DNA of 26,625 nt from NCBI GenBank assembly GCA_964482535.1, contig CAYZXU010000021.1, positions 1 through 26,625 on the forward strand. The letters run 5' to 3'. How positions within the stretch are numbered: position 1 is the stretch's first letter; every line of letters starts with the position of its first letter. Under the pieces are notes generated by a model. That model did no database searches, was not told where the DNA came from, and was given only the letters and a program-made list of their open reading frames with translations. This document shows positions 24,559-26,625 of this stretch, piece after piece. Made by a program: the position numbers and the translations under genes. The stretch is from CAYZXU01 sp964482535 (GTDB lineage: Bacteria > Desulfobacterota > Desulfobacteria > Desulfobacterales > BuS5).

Positions 24559-25938
24559 ATGAATAATTTAATCGATATTTATAATGAACGTGGATTTATT
24601 GAGCAGACCACCCATGCAGCAGAGTTGGAAGAGTATCTGAATAATACACCTGCAACCTGTTATATAGGCTTTGACCCCACAGCTTCCAGTTTGCATGTTG
24701 GGAGTCTTATCCCTATAATGGCCCTTGTTCATATGCAAAGGTGTGGTCACAAGCCGATTGTTTTGGTTGGGGGTGGTACAGGGTTGGTTGGTGATCCAAG
24801 CGGGAAAACAGAGATGCGCAAGATGCTTACCCCTGAGACAGTGGAAGAGAATGCATCTTGTCTTAAAAAGCAGCTGTCCGGATTTATTGATTTTAAAGAT
24901 GACAAAGCTTTATTGGCAAACAATACTGAATGGTTAACCGATCTTAATTATATCTCTTTTTTAAGAGATATCGGCAGACATTTTTCTGTTAATCGTATGA
25001 TAAAAACCGAAAGTTGTAATATCCGTCTTAATTCGGAAGAGGGCCTTAGTTTTATAGAGTTTAACTATATGCTTCTCCAGGCCTATGATTTTCTGGAACT
25101 TTATGATCGTCATGCCTGCAGACTTCAAATGGGGGGGAGTGACCAGTGGGGTAATATTATAGCCGGTATTGAACTTATAAGAAGAAAAAGGCAGGAAACT
25201 GCTTTTGGCATAACCTTCCCTCTTATTACGACCAGCAGCGGCAAAAAAATGGGAAAAACAGCCAAGGGCACGGTTTGGCTTGATCCTGAGAAGACGAAGC
25301 CATACGATTATTATCAATTTTGGATAAATACAGATGATAGTGATGTTTTGCGTTTTATGGCGTTTTTTACTCTTTTGCCAATGAATGAAATCAGGCAGAT
25401 TGAAAAGCTCCATGGAGTGGATTTAAACACCGCAAAAACCATACTCGCATTTGAGGCAACTGAAATTGCCCATGGAAGGCAAGAAGCTTTAAAAGCATAT
25501 TATGCTTCATCCATGGTGTTTGGCAAACGGGTGATATTAAAAAATATATTACCCACAAGTTCAATTCATAAGAGTTTGTCAGAATATAAAGAGTTCAATG
25601 AAGTTAATACCCGAAACCATTCATCTGATACCTCTTTAAGTGAGGTTGTTAAGGGTTCACCTGATGAATCAATGCCTCATTCTTATGTTGATATGGAAAA
25701 TATTAAAGATAAAATTTCGGCTTTTAAAATGTTTCATGAGGTAGGGCTCGCTGTTTCCGGAAGTGCAGCGAGAAGACTTATTAAGCAGGGCGGAGCATAT
25801 ATAAACGGCAAACGAGTTGAATCTGTTGAATATTTAATTACTGAGGAGGATGTGGAGTTTAATCGGATATTATTAAGATCAGGCAAAAAGAAATTTCACA
25901 AGGTGTTAATAAAGAGCAGAGTCGGCAAAAAAGATTAA
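24559..25938 (+). CDS. tyrS: Tyrosyl-tRNA synthetase
   Basis: Class I synthetase of 459 residues that charges tRNA-Tyr. YIGFDPTASSLHVGS (35-49) contains the HIGH-type motif (HVGS), GGSDQWGNI lies at 192-200, and the KMSKS-type motif is KMGKT at 230-234. A C-terminal S4 RNA-binding domain (about 393-455) has SGSAARRLIKQGG. The protein is about 40 residues longer than usual; the extra length lies between the catalytic and S4 domains (about 325-388) in a low-complexity, Ser-rich stretch. The ribosome site before the ATG is weak (AAGG, 9 nt). It lies directly upstream of the rRNA operon. Confidence 0.96.
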   Translation: MNNLIDIYNERGFIEQTTHAAELEEYLNNTPATCYIGFDPTASSLHVGSLIPIMALVHMQRCGHKPIVLVGGGTGLVGDPSGKTEMRKMLTPETVEENASCLKKQLSGFIDFKDDKALLANNTEWLTDLNYISFLRDIGRHFSVNRMIKTESCNIRLNSEEGLSFIEFNYMLLQAYDFLELYDRHACRLQMGGSDQWGNIIAGIELIRRKRQETAFGITFPLITTSSGKKMGKTAKGTVWLDPEKTKPYDYYQFWINTDDSDVLRFMAFFTLLPMNEIRQIEKLHGVDLNTAKTILAFEATEIAHGRQEALKAYYASSMVFGKRVILKNILPTSSIHKSLSEYKEFNEVNTRNHSSDTSLSEVVKGSPDESMPHSYVDMENIKDKISAFKMFHEVGLAVSGSAARRLIKQGGAYINGKRVESVEYLITEEDVEFNRILLRSGKKKFHKVLIKSRVGKKD

Positions 25939-26102
25939 TATTGGATTTTGTTATTGACTTTATCCAGCTATTGATAGTATGTTTATTGAATTGGCGATGG
26001 AGAAACATTGTTGCGCTTCTTGACAGAGCATGACAGCAATTAAATTTTTTCAGCCTTTGTTTTTTTGGTTTTATGCAACAAGTTTTAAACTAAAAAAATA
26101 GT

Positions 26103-26132
26103 TTGACAGTTAAATTTAAAAAATGTTATAGT
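26103..26132 (+). promoter_or_regulatory. rRNA promoter, copy 1
   Basis: TTGACA (26103-26108) and TATAGT (26127-26132), 18-bp spacer. First of three near-identical promoters upstream of 16S rRNA. The repeated unit includes an AT-rich stretch before the -35, which could act as an UP element. Confidence 0.85.
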
Positions 26133-26178
26133 ACTTTTTTAATTGATCAGCACGGGTAAATATAAATTATTTTTTTTG

Positions 26179-26208
26179 TTGACAGTTAAATTTAAAAAAT
26201 GTTATAGT
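26179..26208 (+). promoter_or_regulatory. rRNA promoter, copy 2
   Basis: TTGACA (26179-26184) and TATAGT (26203-26208), 18-bp spacer, identical to copy 1 and 76 bp further on. Confidence 0.85.
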
Positions 26209-26233
26209 ACTTTTTTAATTGATCAGCACGGGT

Positions 26234-26333
26234 NNNNNNNNNNNNNNNNNNNNNNNNNNNNNNNNNNNNNNNNNNNNNNNNNNNNNNNNNNNNNNNNNNN
26301 NNNNNNNNNNNNNNNNNNNNNNNNNNNNNNNNN
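26234..26333. other. Assembly gap of exactly 100 N within the promoter repeat
   Basis: One hundred N. The bases on either side (ending CACGGGT, resuming AAATATAAATTA) join in phase with the 76-bp unit, so the gap probably hides zero or a whole number of units. Confidence 0.97.
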
Positions 26334-26354
26334 AAATATAAATTATTTTTTTTG

Positions 26355-26384
26355 TTGACAGTTAAATTTAAAAAATGTTATACT
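26355..26384 (+). promoter_or_regulatory. rRNA promoter, last copy (nearest 16S)
   Basis: TTGACA (26355-26360) and TATACT (26379-26384), 18-bp spacer. The -35 and spacer are identical to the other copies, and the sequence after the -10 differs. The start point would fall near 26391, giving a pre-16S leader of about 180 nt. Confidence 0.85.
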
Positions 26385-26411
26385 TATACATATTTTTATG
26401 TGTAATCAGCA

Positions 26412-26442
26412 CGAAACAATAAAAAATTTTATTATTGTTTCG
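26412..26442 (+). other. Hairpin in the pre-rRNA leader
   Basis: CGAAACAATAA and TTATTGTTTCG form a perfect 11-bp stem around a 9-nt AT-rich centre, about 20 nt after the predicted start of the last promoter. No T tract follows, so it is not a terminator. It may stabilise the leader or take part in processing. Confidence 0.7.
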
Positions 26443-26465
26443 ATTTTGGTTATATAAAAAATAAT

Positions 26466-26504
26466 GCCGAGATAAATCGGCAGATGTATTTGATCTTTGA
26501 AAAC
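26466..26504 (+). promoter_or_regulatory. boxB-boxA-like antitermination site of the rRNA leader
   Basis: A small perfect hairpin GCCGA-GATAAA-TCGGC (26466-26481) is followed 10 nt later by TGATCTTTGAAAAC (26491-26504), resembling the boxA element of rRNA leaders. Their order and place before 16S fit Nus-factor antitermination of rRNA transcription. Confidence 0.6.
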
Positions 26505-26571
26505 TAAATAGTGACAGCAATTGAATCAGATCATAATTAGTAAACTGCAATTATTTGTTGTAAATAAATAT

Positions 26572-26625
26572 AATTGGAGAGTTTGATCCTGGCTCAGAAT
26601 GAACGCTGGCGGCGTGCTTAACACA
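26572..26625 (+). rRNA. rrs: 16S ribosomal RNA, 5' end only
   Basis: Begins with AATTGGAGAGTTTGATCCTG and continues through GGCTCAGAATGAACGCTGGC, the universally conserved 16S 5' end. About 54 nt lie inside the window. Confidence 0.97.

Larger units (their letters stand above)
26103..26233 (+). repeat. 76-bp tandem repeat carrying rRNA promoters
   Basis: The unit from TTGACA through GATCAGCACGGGT and the following AT-rich stretch repeats with a 76-bp period (TTGACA at 26103 and 26179, and at 26355 after the gap). The first two units are identical as far as the gap. The third diverges after its -10. Confidence 0.93.

Noticed and set aside
26020..26049. TTGACA at 26020 as a further rRNA promoter
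   Set aside because: There is no usable -10 at the 17-19 bp distance, and the sequence does not match the 76-bp unit.
26143..26358. Open frame through the second N gap in the rrn promoter region
   Set aside because: It consists of promoter repeats and N, not a gene.

Overview
The window looks like chromosomal backbone from a low-GC (about 38-40 % by eye) member of the Desulfobacterales or a close deltaproteobacterial relative. The evidence is combined: an F1Fo ATP synthase cluster that carries paired b' and b genes but no a or c genes, a truncated GlmU with no acetyltransferase half, RNase J and RNase Y in the same region, and 6S RNA between zapA and the RNase Y gene. The taxonomic call is inference from gene content and was not tested against a database.

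Layout. Positions 1-3753 are on the minus strand: a histidine kinase and an overlapping response regulator, a small unknown protein, and RNase J running off the left edge. Positions 3933-6738 are on the plus strand: a 605-residue protein with nitronate-monooxygenase-like motifs and a cysteine-rich C-terminal part, then a PlsC-type acyltransferase. A tRNA-Pro(GGG) with a strong promoter lies on the minus strand at 6775-6892, next to a small 13-bp tandem repeat. From 7070 to 14506 is a cell-wall and cell-shape cluster: an S66 LD-carboxypeptidase, a serine hydrolase cut by a 100-N assembly gap, then mreB, mreC, mreD, PBP2 and rodA. A clear promoter at 14543-14572 begins the ATP synthase cluster (b', b, delta, alpha, gamma, beta, epsilon), which closes with a good intrinsic terminator at 20791-20826. 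Next come a GlmU-type nucleotidyltransferase, zapB-like and zapA, a 6S RNA, rny and tyrS. The right end is a ribosomal RNA operon: three near-identical promoters in 76-bp tandem units (interrupted by a second 100-N gap that sits in phase with the repeat), a leader with boxB/boxA-like elements, and the first ~54 bases of 16S rRNA.

How it fits together. Most genes serve growth and envelope functions: MreBCD/PBP2/RodA elongate the wall, LdcA and the serine hydrolase probably trim or recycle it, GlmU makes UDP-GlcNAc, ZapA/ZapB assist division, the ATP synthase makes ATP, and RNase J/Y, 6S RNA, TyrS and rrn handle RNA and translation. I found no phage, transposon, CRISPR or defence system. The parts that depart most from the expected are the 605-residue protein, the histidine-rich periplasmic stretch in AtpF, the unknown gene between the two-component pair and RNase J, and the tandem rrn promoter array.
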